Part shown: positions 12,901 through 23,388 of the stretch, in pieces
How the letters are laid out: each line of letters opens with the position of its first letter
Position numbering within the stretch: the stretch's first letter is position 1
Source of the DNA: Stemphylium vesicarium
Taxonomy: Eukaryota; Ascomycota; Dothideomycetes; Pleosporales; Pleosporaceae
Direction of reading: 5' to 3'
Length of the DNA: 64,000 nucleotides
Assembly (NCBI GenBank): GCA_004380135.1
Contig: QXCR01000106.1
Coordinates: 39,136 to 103,135 of the forward strand
Notes under the pieces: generated by a model
What the model was told of the DNA's origin: nothing
Seen by the model: the letters and a program-made list of their open reading frames with translations, nothing else
Database searches by the model: none
Translations under genes and position numbers: made by a program

Positions 12901-13622
12901 CATCTTGGCCATCAGGTTCTTTCCGTGGGATGTCCTCAGCGCGTCCTCGAAGCACTTGGCAGCCTGCTTCAGCGTCTCCATGCGCTCGGGGCTGACAATT
13001 GAGCCAGCCGTGGTGGCAGGGCCCTGGAGGGAGGCTCTGAGTAGGTATAGGACTCCGCGAGCCAGAAAGAGCGGGGGGTGCGAGGGGCTGATTCGTGAGG
13101 CATCGTTGAGCACGCCCGTGGCTGCTTGGATCCAGAATTCCTTCAGTTTCGTGTCTGGGTCGCCATTTTCTGCGGCCGTGTTAGTCGCCGGAATCGGGAG
13201 AGAGACACAAAAAAGAAACACATACGGGGCTTCACGCGTGGTGCCTCGCGACACTTGAGGAGGTAGAGCCAGCACAGGCCGTTGAGAATGCTGAGTCTGT
13301 CCTCGGTGCGCGCACGGCTGAAGACGTCGGTGGCCTGCTTCAGCACGTCTATGGCCGTCTCTATCCTCCTGTGCTTTGCGTAGGCGACGGCGACCTGGAC
13401 CCATGTTGATGTCGCGCTCTTCTCGGCCTCCAAGATGTCGCATAGCTCCGTCGGGTCATCCTGGATCTGGTCGTCGAGCGGAATCTCGACATCAAGTTGG
13501 CCTCCCTCATCATCGGCGACCGATATGGTGATGGAGCTGGGCACGTCCGAGTAGCGCGGTGGTGGAAACATGCCGCCAGCACCATTTACGCCATTCGCGC
13601 CGTTGGCGTGGACTGCGGCCAT
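9977..13622 (-). CDS. CTR9: Ctr9, TPR scaffold of the Paf1 transcription elongation complex
   Basis: Scaffold subunit of the nuclear Paf1 complex, which travels with RNA polymerase II and promotes H2B ubiquitination and H3K4 methylation. Exons 13622-13226, 13169-11113 and 11065-9977 join in phase to 1180 residues, close to other fungal Ctr9 proteins. Introns are 56 and 47 nt. The body is a long series of tetratricopeptide repeats, with recognisable units such as NNMGCFHFQAERYVRAQELF. It is followed by a charged helix (about residues 900-1010) rich in E, R and K, and then a disordered acidic and lysine-rich tail with runs of D and E. The strongly biased tail leaves long antisense open frames that are not genes. 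It shares a 541-nt divergent promoter region with SEC8. Confidence 0.95.
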
Positions 13623-14163
13623 GCTGGGGGGAATTCGGCGTCGAGTGTTGCTGATTCAGCGATTGATTCAGATGCAGAGGCGGGATCAACGCGACATTCC
13701 AGGGGGCGGCTTTGGTGGCAGAGTGAGGGCGCAAGGCGGTTTCCAGCCTGCGGTGATGGTTTGACAAAGAATCGCGAGTGAGAGCTTCTAGGGAGCGCGG
13801 AATCGGCAGAACGTGCGGAACGGGAGCCTTGGCGCGCGTCGCGACCATGATGCCTGACCACGATTATCGTTTCAACTACGCATTACAAGTTTGGATTGAA
13901 TACGTAGGCAATGCGATAATCTTCGCCAAGTCTGGTTTCGCCGTCATCTATCACTTTTGTTGACTCTTCTATTCGTCTCCATCTTAGTCGCGACTTTCGT
14001 GATCCCTGCTCCCTCGACGTACACACCCCCGAGCTCCCCGCAACATATACATAGACATTACCACCACATGCCTCGAACCATGCGCAAATCTCACCACCGC
14101 AAGCAATGACCACATGTCCTTCGTACATAAGCAGTAATAACCCTTGCATCACGTAAAAGAGCC
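13623..14163. promoter_or_regulatory. Divergent promoter region, CTR9/SEC8
   Basis: 541 nt separate the start codons of two oppositely transcribed housekeeping genes. The stretch must carry both promoters and 5' leaders. No specific factor site is claimed. Confidence 0.6.
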
Positions 14164-17100
14164 ATGTCGCGCATCCCAGGCTACTCGCAGGCGGGTGCCA
14201 ATGGAGGAGGATACAATGGCTATGGCGCAAGTGACGCCAACTATGAAGGTCGCCCCAGCGGTGAGCGGCCACGGCGACCGGGCGGATACGGAGGCATGAA
14301 CAGCCCTGCAGACAGCTACCCATCACGACCGAGCAATGAGCGCGATCGCCCACGACGTCCCGGCGGATACGGTGGCCTTGCCCAAGAGGATGACATGGAG
14401 AGAAGACCCAGCGGCGACCGCGAACGCAGGCCTGGTGGTTATGGCGGGGGTGGCTTCTCTGCCCGCGAAGGGAGTCCCGCCAAGGTTACGCGGCCAACCA
14501 GTATCGAGCGCTCTCCAGCGAAGCGTCGCAGTGGTGAACGACAGAATGGAAGCAGGCCCAGGAATGCAAACTACGGCCAAGGAAGCCAGGCCATCGAAGA
14601 GGTCCTGCAGTTTATACGCCAGAACTGGGAGTTTATGACTAAAGACCAATGTGTCCCCATTGAAGTAGCTCTGAAACTCATGGACTCGAGCTCGCTTGGT
14701 CTGGCAAGTCAAGCCGGGCAGTTTCAACAAACCCATGATCAGTTGCAGAGCGCGCTCAAGGGCATCGTCAATGGTACACTTTGTCCCATCAAGGCCCTGA
14801 TACTCGGCTAACAGTAGCAGAGCACCACCAGGGTTTCAACAGCTCCATTGGTACTTTCCATCAAATCCAATCTAGCCTCCAAAGCTCCCAGCATCGCGTC
14901 AGAACGCTAAAGGGCTCCCTTGTATCCGCCAAGTCGCAGCTTTCCACCGCCAAGCCAGAGCTGCGAGAGTTTGCGACCACTTCCCAGAACTACGATGAAA
15001 TGTTGCAAATGCTCGATACCATTGAGAAACTACAACTAGTCCCGGAGAGGCTGGAGGCACGGATATCGGAGAAGCGCTTCCTCACCGCAGTCGACATTCT
15101 GCAAGATGCCCTGCGCATGATAAGAAAGACGGAAATGGAGAAGATTGGAGCTTTATCCGATCTGCGCACATATCTCAGCAATCAAGAGGTCTCCCTGACT
15201 GACATTCTGATCGAGGAACTTCACAGCCATCTCTATCTCAAATCACCCTACTGCGAAGACAGGTGGAAAGAGTACGCTCATAACCAGGTCAAGGGTGATG
15301 TATCCCAGCGTGCGCAGGCTGATGCTAGAGGCCGACTTTTGTACTACTTCCTTGACGGCCTTGATACCTCTGAAGCAGTATGTAAGCTCCACACACTACT
15401 CTATCATGCTAACCGCCCTAGATGACCGATGACTCTACCCACAACCCAGAGGCAGATACCTTCCAGTACATACGGCTCGTCATAGAGGCATTGAATAAGA
15501 TGAACCGCCTAGACATGGCAGTCGACACCATTGAACAGAGGTTACCAGTTGAATTGTTCAAGGTTGTTGACAAGTCTAACAACGAAGTGGCCCAACGTCA
15601 CCCAAGCATCCTGCGCGCCTACACGGCGAAGAAGGGCGCCAAGTCCAAGACCGAGATTGAGAGCGAAGATGTTCGAACCACACTCCTGAACGACTTGATG
15701 TGGACATTATACGCACGCTTCGAAGCCATTGCAGAAAGTCATAGGGTCGTCCACGATGTAGTCGCAGGCATTGTTCGACGCGAAGGTCGGACCTCATCGA
15801 ACGCGACACTTACCCGTGGCTTTAAGGAGTTGTGGAAGCTATATCAGAGCGAGGTAGGCAAACTTTTGACCTTTGTCGTGGTGACTTGCTGACATGTTCT
15901 AAGATGCGATCGCTTCTTCACGATTACCTTGCCACTGACGGTGAGGCTTCCTATAGAGGCGGCCAGGGCCAGAAATCTGCGGCTAGCGCCTTCTCTCGTG
16001 CTCCACGAGATAGAAACAAGCGCATGTTCAAGCTGACCGATGTCGACACAAAGGCGTCTGAGCTCTCCAAAGAACGGGACGATCTCGAACTCATTCTCAA
16101 GACGTCTGTGCCGGGGCTCGTTTCCGACTCAAAGAGACTTGACAATGTTAACACCAACACAACCACCAACCTTGATGGTAGTGCGACTGGACACAAGCTC
16201 CTCGTCGAGCCAAGCGTCTTTAACATGGGTATCCTGTTGCCGCCTTCGCTAGACTTCCTCAACAGACTCAAGGAAGTCGTGCCATCAAATGCTGACATTA
16301 GCTTGAGCACATTGACATCGTTCCTTGACGACTTCCTGGTCAACGTCTTCCACCCGCAGCTAGACGAGACTCTGGTCGAGCTTTGCGCGCAAACTTTCAT
16401 TGAGGTCGACTCGTTCACTGAGGATGCACACTGGGCAAGACACTCCAAGAAACCCATCTTCAAGGTATGAAGCCATATTGTAAAAATTGTTTCCAAGCTA
16501 ACTTTCCAGGGCACTGCTCAATTTTTCACACTCATCTCAGCCTTTTGCAAGATGCTTGACAACCTTCCGCACGATCAAGCTTTCTCCCAACTCATCGTCA
16601 ACCAGATGGATACATACGCCCAGAAGTGTACCGGATGGTACAAAGCGCTCGTCAGTCGCTCACAAGCTACGGCTAGTGGCCGTCTCATGAAAGCGCCAGC
16701 TGTATGGGCCGAGTCGGATGCCATGGAAGAACTGATCGCTCGATTGGCGCGGATAGATCCCTCTGACCACGAAAACCTCAACCAGGCCGTCGAGAACGAA
16801 GTCGCTCTACTGATTGAAGCTGTCGAGGCGGACGAACCTCTCGACCAGGCTGACATGATTCAAGACAAGAAGAGCATCGTCAATCTGTGCTTACTGTACA
16901 CCAGCATGAAGTGGCTGGCTACCAAGACAGCACAGCTGAGGCACATTAGTGATCGTGCCTCTGATCCGATGAACATTGAACAAAGCGGCCAAAGGCACAA
17001 CAGACGATGGACTCAGCTTCAGTCCTCAGACCCCCGACCTCAGGGTGCTCCAATTTACTTGCCGTTGAGCACAGACACCGCCGCGTAAGTAACTCACCTT

Positions 17101-17764
17101 CCGCTTCCAAGAACGCACACTAATTCCAATTAGCATATTCGACGCAGTGGTATCAACCTATCACTCTCTCTCGACTCGTGTCTTGCGCACCCTACATCTA
17201 TCCATCCGCAGCACGATATTGTACTCACTCAACGCGAGCACACAATCCAATATCTACATCGACACTCTTCTCAGCGACCCTGACCCAGCCATCCTGGCAC
17301 TCAACTCAACTCTCATCTCCTTCGATACCGAAGTCTCGACATACATCCCCGCAACCTCTTACAGCCACATCACGCGTGGTCTGGCATCGTTGATGGACAC
17401 GTACCTCTTCACCCTTTGTACGTCCAAGATTGAGCGGATGAACACCAACGGCTGCGCCTTGATGCAGCTCAACATCCTTGTCCTCCAACAAAACCTGAAG
17501 AACATCGAGGACGGTGCGACACTTCCTTACGCAGCCCTGTTCTTTGATATGTTCACTGCAGGCCCGGATGTCATTGTTGCGAGAGCGAAACAGTACGGCA
17601 AGGGCTTCGGTGTCCCTGGGAAGACTTTCGGGGAAGACGGTGTAAGGAAACTCCTGGAAATGACCTACGAGGAAAAGGTCAATGCCGAGAACAGGGAGGC
17701 CAGTGTACAAGCCAAGCGGTCGCTGGATGCGCAGTTGTTAGAGCTCAGCGAGTTCATGTATTAA
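14164..17764 (+). CDS. SEC8: Sec8, exocyst complex subunit (EXOC4 family)
   Basis: Subunit of the exocyst, which tethers secretory vesicles at growth sites on the plasma membrane. Six exons fit: 14164-14773, 14815-15377, 15422-15853, 15904-16464, 16510-17084 and 17134-17764, giving 1123 residues. The Sec8 N-terminal domain starts near residue 140 (AIEEVLQFIRQNWEFM) and continues across intron 1 with a coiled coil (HQIQSSLQSSQHRVRTLKGS). The first 140 residues are disordered, rich in G, R and P, and contain three RRPGGYGG-type repeats. Intron 1 has two acceptors six nt apart (after 14814 or 14820), so the protein may include or lack two residues. The other introns are 44-50 nt. Annotation is firm from the domain and the consistent phases. 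Confidence 0.94.
14255..14450 (+). repeat. Three imperfect repeats coding RRPGGYGG in SEC8
   Basis: Three imperfect copies (about 14255-14296, 14338-14376 and 14413-14450) each encode an ER-rich segment ending RRPGGYGG. They lie in the disordered Sec8 N terminus. The spacing is unequal, so this looks like a diverged duplication rather than a recent microsatellite. Confidence 0.7.
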
Positions 17765-18598
17765 ACAAGAGTGCGCAGTCAGGAGGGGGTGGTAATTGGG
17801 GCAGGTCTGAACTGGTGTGGGCGATGTAGCATACCATGGCTCGAATGCACTGTAATATTTTTCTGCAGCCACGGTCTGGGCATTTCCATCGTTAAAGAAT
17901 TGCGGAAAAATTAGGCGCGACAAGACAGCCTCCTTGGATAATTGGAACGTCGGCGAGGTTGCACCCTTCAGCCAATTAACGGCCGCGCGTCTGCCAACGT
18001 CCCCGAGCCGACACGGCGACTTAAAACATTCGACACGACTGACGTGATCTTAGTCACCGCAATTCTGCATCTTCCTACGGATGTGATGGCTTGGAGGCTG
18101 ACTTGCAGCGCGATGGTGTCTTCAGCCTCACCGCGATTCGATGATCCATCCCACGCGGCCCGAGGCGAGACAATATTGGTTATCTGCTTCCTGCATGCCA
18201 GTTCTGAAGGAGCGCCTTGCATATGATCCCCGATTTGCTGGACACCACAAAGGCCTTATCCTTTCGCGTCTCTGCGCAATTTTCACACGAATAGCCGCTC
18301 TTAGGCATGTGATAGCACATTGCTTCTAATGCTGATCTACGAAGACATGCGCTCTCGGCACTGAACTTACGGGGTAGGGGTTCAGCCTTCAGGTCAGCGC
18401 TTACACGGCCTTAGTCGCCGATATCTTTATACTCGGCCCGTATCTGGACGCCTGAGGGAAAGATGACTGTTGATATATTCATTCACCTCTTTCAAATGAT
18501 GGTCGCCAGTTTCGCTACATGTTTTCAGGTTTCGCTCCTTGGATATCCATCTCCCTTGAATCCCGACTCCACCACACGCAGCCCGCAGGTCATCAATC
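17765..18598. other. Intergenic region, SEC8/ABC transporter
   Basis: It contains the SEC8 3' end and the upstream region of the transporter gene. No additional gene is supported; the short open frames have no domain. Confidence 0.55.
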
Positions 18599-20602
18599 AT
18601 GTCATCAATAAACGAATCACAAGACATTGAAAAGAGTCCGAACGGCTCAGAATATGCGCATCTCACCAATGACGTGGTCCAAAGCTTCAGTTGGGAGAAT
18701 GTTACTGTCACCGTCAAGGACCGAACTTCCAAACAGCCCATAGACATTCTCTCCAACGTGAGTGGCATACTGGAGGCCGGGGAGATACTCGCATTGATGG
18801 GCCCCAGTGGATCTGGAAAGACTACGCTACTCAACGTACTAGCTCATAGAGCTGCGATGCCCAACGCTGAGATCAAACAAAATCTCTGTATCAATGGCAC
18901 CCCGACGACGCTGGCATCTTTCCGCAAACTGAGCAGCTATGTCGAGCAAGAAGATGCCCTTGTGGGGTCTCTGACTGTTAGGGAGACGTTGCATTTCGCG
19001 GCTCAACTTGCGCTTCCCAGGTCCGTCTTAACTACACCATTACATCGCATCTCACTGACATCGACATGATAGCTCGATAAGTAAGGCTGCGAGAAAGGCC
19101 CGTATATCCAGTCTGCTAGCGTCGTTTGGTCTCCAGAACCAGGCCGATACTCTCATTGGAACACCCATCCGCAAGGGAGTATCCGGTGGACAAAAGCGAC
19201 GCGTCAGCGTGGCCAGCCAACTCATCACCAGCCCGAAGATACTCTTTCTTGACGAGCCGACCAGCGGTTTGGATTCTGCGGCCAGCTACGAGGTGATGAA
19301 GTTCGTGAGGGATATTGCAAAGAAACACAAGGTTCTTGTCGTCGCCTCGATCCATCAGCCGTCCACCACCACATTCGAACTATTTGATAAGCTCATGCTG
19401 TTGAGTAAGGGAAAGGTCGTGTACAATGGCGTAGTGAAGCAGCTAGGCGATTACTTTGCTGGCCTGGGATACCAAGTGAGTAGCATACATAACCTACAAG
19501 ATGGTCCAGCAACTAACATGCTATCCCCAAGATGCCTCTATACACCAACCCCGCCGAATTCGCAATCGACCTCGTAAACACAGATTTCAGCATTGACACC
19601 CAAGCCGCAACCCAACGCCTCACTCATCTCCACACTTCCTGGCACAACTCCCCCACCGCAAATGCTCTATCCAACCACCTCCGCACGCCCTCCACCAACA
19701 CGACCACGCCTTTCATATCCCTCTCCTCCACCACCGCAAGCCCCTTCAGCATCCTGCTCACTCTAACCCACCGCTCGCTAATAAAATCGCACCGCGACAT
19801 CGTCGCCTACGGGATCAGGATCGCCATGTACATCGGCCTAGCCATAATGATGGGCACAGTCTGGCTGCGTCTCTCCGCCGTGCAATCCAACATCCAAGCC
19901 TTCACCAACGCCATTTTCTTCGGTGGCGCATTCATGTCCTTCATGGCCGTCGCCTACATCCCCGCCTACCTCGAGGACCTCTCCATCTACCGCAAAGAGC
20001 GCGCAAACGGACTCTACGGCCCCACGGCTTTCATGCTATCCAACTTCATCGTCGGCGTGCCGTTCTTGTTCCTCATTACCATTCTCTTCAGTGTGATTAG
20101 CTACTGGCTTGGGAACTTTCGCCCCACGGCCGACGGCTTCTGGACGTGGGTTCTGTGGCTGTTCCTCGACCTGCTGGCTGCCGAGTCGCTCGTTGTGCTG
20201 CTGTCTTCGCTCATCCCGATTTTCGTGGTCGCGCTTGCGGCAACGGCGTTTGCGAATGGCTTGTGGATGTGCGTGAATGGGTTTATGGTGCAGCCGGATA
20301 CTCTCAACGTGTTCTGGCGCTACGTTTTCCACTATATTGATTATCAGGCGTATGTTTTCCGCGGCATGATGGTGAATGAGTTTGGCAAGAGGAACTATGC
20401 TTGTGAGAGGTTGGTTGATGGCGGGTGTCAGTGCATGTATGCCAGTGCGCTGGAGGATCAGTGTGAGGTTGAGGGTAAGGCCGTGCTGGCTGTGTATGGG
20501 TTTGGAACTGGGAGTATGGGAAAGTATGTGGGGTATTTGCTTGTTATAGTTTTCGTGTATCGGGTGTTGGGCTGGGCGGTGTTATGGGCGAGGAAGCATT
20601 GA
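18599..20602 (+). CDS. ABC-G (WHITE-type) half transporter
   Basis: ATP-driven membrane exporter, one nucleotide-binding domain followed by one membrane domain; such half transporters work as dimers. Exons 18599-19020, 19073-19475 and 19532-20602 give 631 residues. Walker A is GPSGSGKTT (residues 68-76), the signature is VSGGQKRR and Walker B is ILFLDEPTSGLD. The C-terminal half has about six hydrophobic segments, beginning near IAMYIGLAIMMGTVW, with a cysteine-rich external loop before the last segment (RLVDGGCQCMYASALEDQC). The domain order NBD-TMD marks the ABC-G group, and the length excludes full-size PDR pumps. Substrate unknown. It lies just upstream of a short-chain dehydrogenase, a possible functional neighbour. 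Confidence 0.92.
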
Positions 20603-20670
20603 TAGGAGAGGGAGTATTCATGGTGTGGAGTTCGGTACATGTTGTCGTGTTTAATCCTGCGCCTTCATAC

Positions 20671-21569
20671 TTATCCATTAACGCTTGCACTTTTCGGCAT
20701 CCCGATGCCGACTGCTGCCGTAGCACCCGCATCGACAGGCAACACCGCACCTGTGATCCATCTCGCATGGTCGCTGGCGAGGAACGTAACTGCACAAGCA
20801 GCATCCCAACCGTTACCCTCCGTACCCAACAAACTTCTTCCCTTTCTTGCTTCGCGAGCTTCCTCAGTCATACCTCCCGCGTACATCATAGGCGTATAAA
20901 GCATCTAACCCGTTAGCCAGAACACTCACTCCTCAAAACACGCGTACTCACACCAGGACAAACACAATTCACCCTAATCCCGTCGGCAGCATGGTGTGCA
21001 GACATGGCCCTCGTCATATTCACCACCGCGCCCTTGGACGTTGGATACAACAAATGCGGGGTTCCCCCCTTCAAACCCGCAACCGACCCCATGTTGATGA
21101 TACTCCCCTTGACCTCGCCCTCTTTCTTCTGCATAGCAGGCACACAATACTTGACCATCTGCACCATACTGCTGACATTGATCTCCAGCCCCTTGGCCCA
21201 AGCACCCATATCAACATTCACGGCTGTTCCAGGCGGCCCTGCAACACCGACGTTATTGACGAGAATATCCAGTCTGCCGAATTCTTGCAGCGCTATCTGG
21301 ACGGCTGCGTCGCAGTCGCTTGCCTTTGTTACATCGGCCTTGATGGGCATGCCTTTCCCGCGATGAGGCTTCGAAGCTATCATTTCTGCTGTCTTCTCCG
21401 CCCAGGATAGATTCAGATCCAGGCACACGACGTTGCAGCCCTCGTTAGCGAGCATGATGGATATCGCGCGCCCGTTGCCGATGCCGTCGCCTGCGCAGCC
21501 GGCGCCTGTGACGATGGCGACTTTGCCTTTGAGACCGCGTAGTGGGGGCTCTGATGGTATTTCTGCCAT
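20671..21569 (-). CDS. Short-chain dehydrogenase/reductase (SDR)
   Basis: NAD(P)-dependent oxidoreductase with a Rossmann fold. Exons 21569-20952 and 20904-20671 join in phase 0 across a 47-nt intron to 283 residues, typical of classical SDRs. Visible motifs are the cofactor glycine motif TGAGCAGDGIG (residues 21-31), NNVG (105-108), the catalytic serine in NMGSVAG (S162) and YPTSK (Y175, K179). The C terminus (WITGAVLPVDAGATAAVG) also matches the family. The cofactor and substrate cannot be fixed from sequence. It is divergently transcribed from an HSL-type esterase across 385 nt, and its 3' end lies 68 nt from that of the ABC transporter. Confidence 0.92.
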
Positions 21570-21954
21570 TGCTGCTTTGGGAAATGCGGAGTTATTTCCA
21601 GGAGGAGTTAGGGGTGGGTGCGGCAGGTACGGCTTTCGGGGTCTCGGACAGTATGCAGGGAATAGTCAACGCGGCGTTCAGAGCGGGTGCGGCGGGGTCT
21701 TGAACAGTGTGCAGGGAATAGTCAACTCGGTGCTCGGGGCGCGGTTAAGACCGAGTAACGATCCAAGACGTCTACCTCGGTATATCGTGGGGTTGACGCT
21801 AGCGGGAACATGTAGATGTTGAGCTCACGGGGTAGTGTATTCGGCAATTGTGATAAATATTTGAAGATGCGTTTCCCCTCGTATAGATGAGTTGTAGCTC
21901 GCAGCAGCAAAGACAAGCCAGCGAATTGATCAAAAATCCTCTTTTAACATCATC
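21570..21954. promoter_or_regulatory. Divergent promoter region, SDR/esterase
   Basis: 385 nt lie between two divergent start codons, so both promoters are here and co-regulation is possible. The region contains an imperfect 56-bp tandem duplication, annotated separately. Confidence 0.55.
21638..21749. repeat. Imperfect 56-bp tandem duplication in a divergent promoter
   Basis: Two copies starting at 21638 and 21694 share the core CAGTRTGCAGGGAATAGTCA within a longer similar frame. They differ at scattered positions. Because they lie between two divergent start codons, duplicated regulatory sites are possible. Confidence 0.7.
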
Positions 21955-23022
21955 ATGGCCTTGGATTTCTCACAGTATGGCGGCCCCTCCGAGGAATGGC
22001 TGGCCGTGGAGCAGTCATTACCTGGAATGCCTTTCGACCAATTGATGGATCCAATCGCGCTCAGAACAAATTTGAACGCTGAAAAGGACGCACGAGCCGC
22101 AGAAGCCATGAAGCTGTTCGCACCCCATGTGCAGACCAAAGACTACACGATACCTACTCGGGACGGGTCCACAATCGAAGCGCGAACCTATCGGTCCGTG
22201 AAGAAGGATGCATCCGACAAACTTCCGGTATATCTTTACTTCCATGGAGGAGGTTTCTTGTTAGGAACACTCAGCGGCGAGGATCCATTGAGCTCGCAGA
22301 CTGCTATCAAGACCGGCTGTGTTGTGCTCAATGTGAACTACAGACACACACCGGAGCACCCGTTTCCTACGGCATGGAACGACACACATGACGCTTTGGC
22401 ATGGCTGCACAAGAACATGGACGAGGTTGGAGGCGACCCGTCCAAGGTCATCGTCGGTGGCATCTCCGCGGGAGGTCAACTCGCGGCTTCCCTTGCACTG
22501 GAGCAGCACCTAGGAAAAAGCGACGTGATCAAAGGCCTACCCAAACTAGCCGGTCAGATCCTTATGATCCCCTGCCTCGCAGCGCCAACAACGTACGACC
22601 AAGGACCAGGCAAGCAGCTCAAGTCCTCCTCCTACATCGAAAATGAAAACGCGCCTACACTCCCCAAGAAGGCCATCGATATGTTCACCGGCCTCTTGAA
22701 AGCAGGTACGCCTGACTTGAAAGACACCAAACTCAACATCGTGAACGCCACGCAGGAAGAGGTCAAGGGGTTGTCGCCGACGGTGTTCGGTATCGCTGGG
22801 ATGGACCCGTTGCGTGATGAGGCGTTGCTGTATGCTAAGCTGCTGTCGGAAGCCGGTGTGCCGACTGATATTACGCTATTTAAGGGCGTGCCGCATTCGT
22901 ATAGGCGATTTGGGAAGGCGCTCAAGGCTTCGGAGCATTGGGATGAGTGCGTTGATGGAGGGATATTGTGGGTTTTGTCGGGGCCGAAGGCTACTGGTAA
23001 GTTTGATGTGAAGTTGCCATGA
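21955..23022 (+). CDS. Alpha/beta hydrolase, HSL-type esterase/lipase
   Basis: Single-exon 355-residue enzyme that probably hydrolyses carboxylic esters. The oxyanion-hole motif HGGG is at residues 97-100 (YFHGGGF) and the nucleophile elbow is GISAGG with Ser171, which together define the hormone-sensitive-lipase or alpha/beta hydrolase-3 group. The acid and base are probably the Asp in GMDPLRDEALLYA and the His in GVPHSYRRFG. No signal peptide is visible, so the enzyme is likely cytosolic. It is divergent with the SDR gene. Its natural substrate is unknown; related fungal enzymes act in detoxification or secondary metabolism, which is only a context argument here. Confidence 0.92.
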   Translation: MALDFSQYGGPSEEWLAVEQSLPGMPFDQLMDPIALRTNLNAEKDARAAEAMKLFAPHVQTKDYTIPTRDGSTIEARTYRSVKKDASDKLPVYLYFHGGGFLLGTLSGEDPLSSQTAIKTGCVVLNVNYRHTPEHPFPTAWNDTHDALAWLHKNMDEVGGDPSKVIVGGISAGGQLAASLALEQHLGKSDVIKGLPKLAGQILMIPCLAAPTTYDQGPGKQLKSSSYIENENAPTLPKKAIDMFTGLLKAGTPDLKDTKLNIVNATQEEVKGLSPTVFGIAGMDPLRDEALLYAKLLSEAGVPTDITLFKGVPHSYRRFGKALKASEHWDECVDGGILWVLSGPKATGKFDVKLP

Positions 23023-23388
23023 GCTTGGGAGGAAAGTCAATGTTAGGTCCAATATTGTTTTTGTACTTCGAGTCACAATCTGAGATACACGTGACCTTGC
23101 TTATGGAGGGGGCTGTGCCTATACGTGTTGCCCAATGAGATAGAGGCGCTAAAGTTAGAGTGTAAGGCAAGCCACTCTGGCCTCTTTCAGCCTGACCTCC
23201 TACACTACATTATGTTCTAATTATCGCGTGCCCAAAGCATTTACGATATCACCGGGTATCAAATGAAATGCTTTATTGTCTGCGAAAATTTTTACTTGGT
23301 TGCTACCGACGCGATCGACAGGACTGGCGCGGTTGTGACTGGAGTGGAGTGAGAATCTCTAAGGTATAAACTATAGCAGGCGCGAACC
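23023..23388. other. Intergenic region
   Basis: Non-coding stretch between the esterase and the HET-type locus. Nothing recognisable. Confidence 0.55.
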
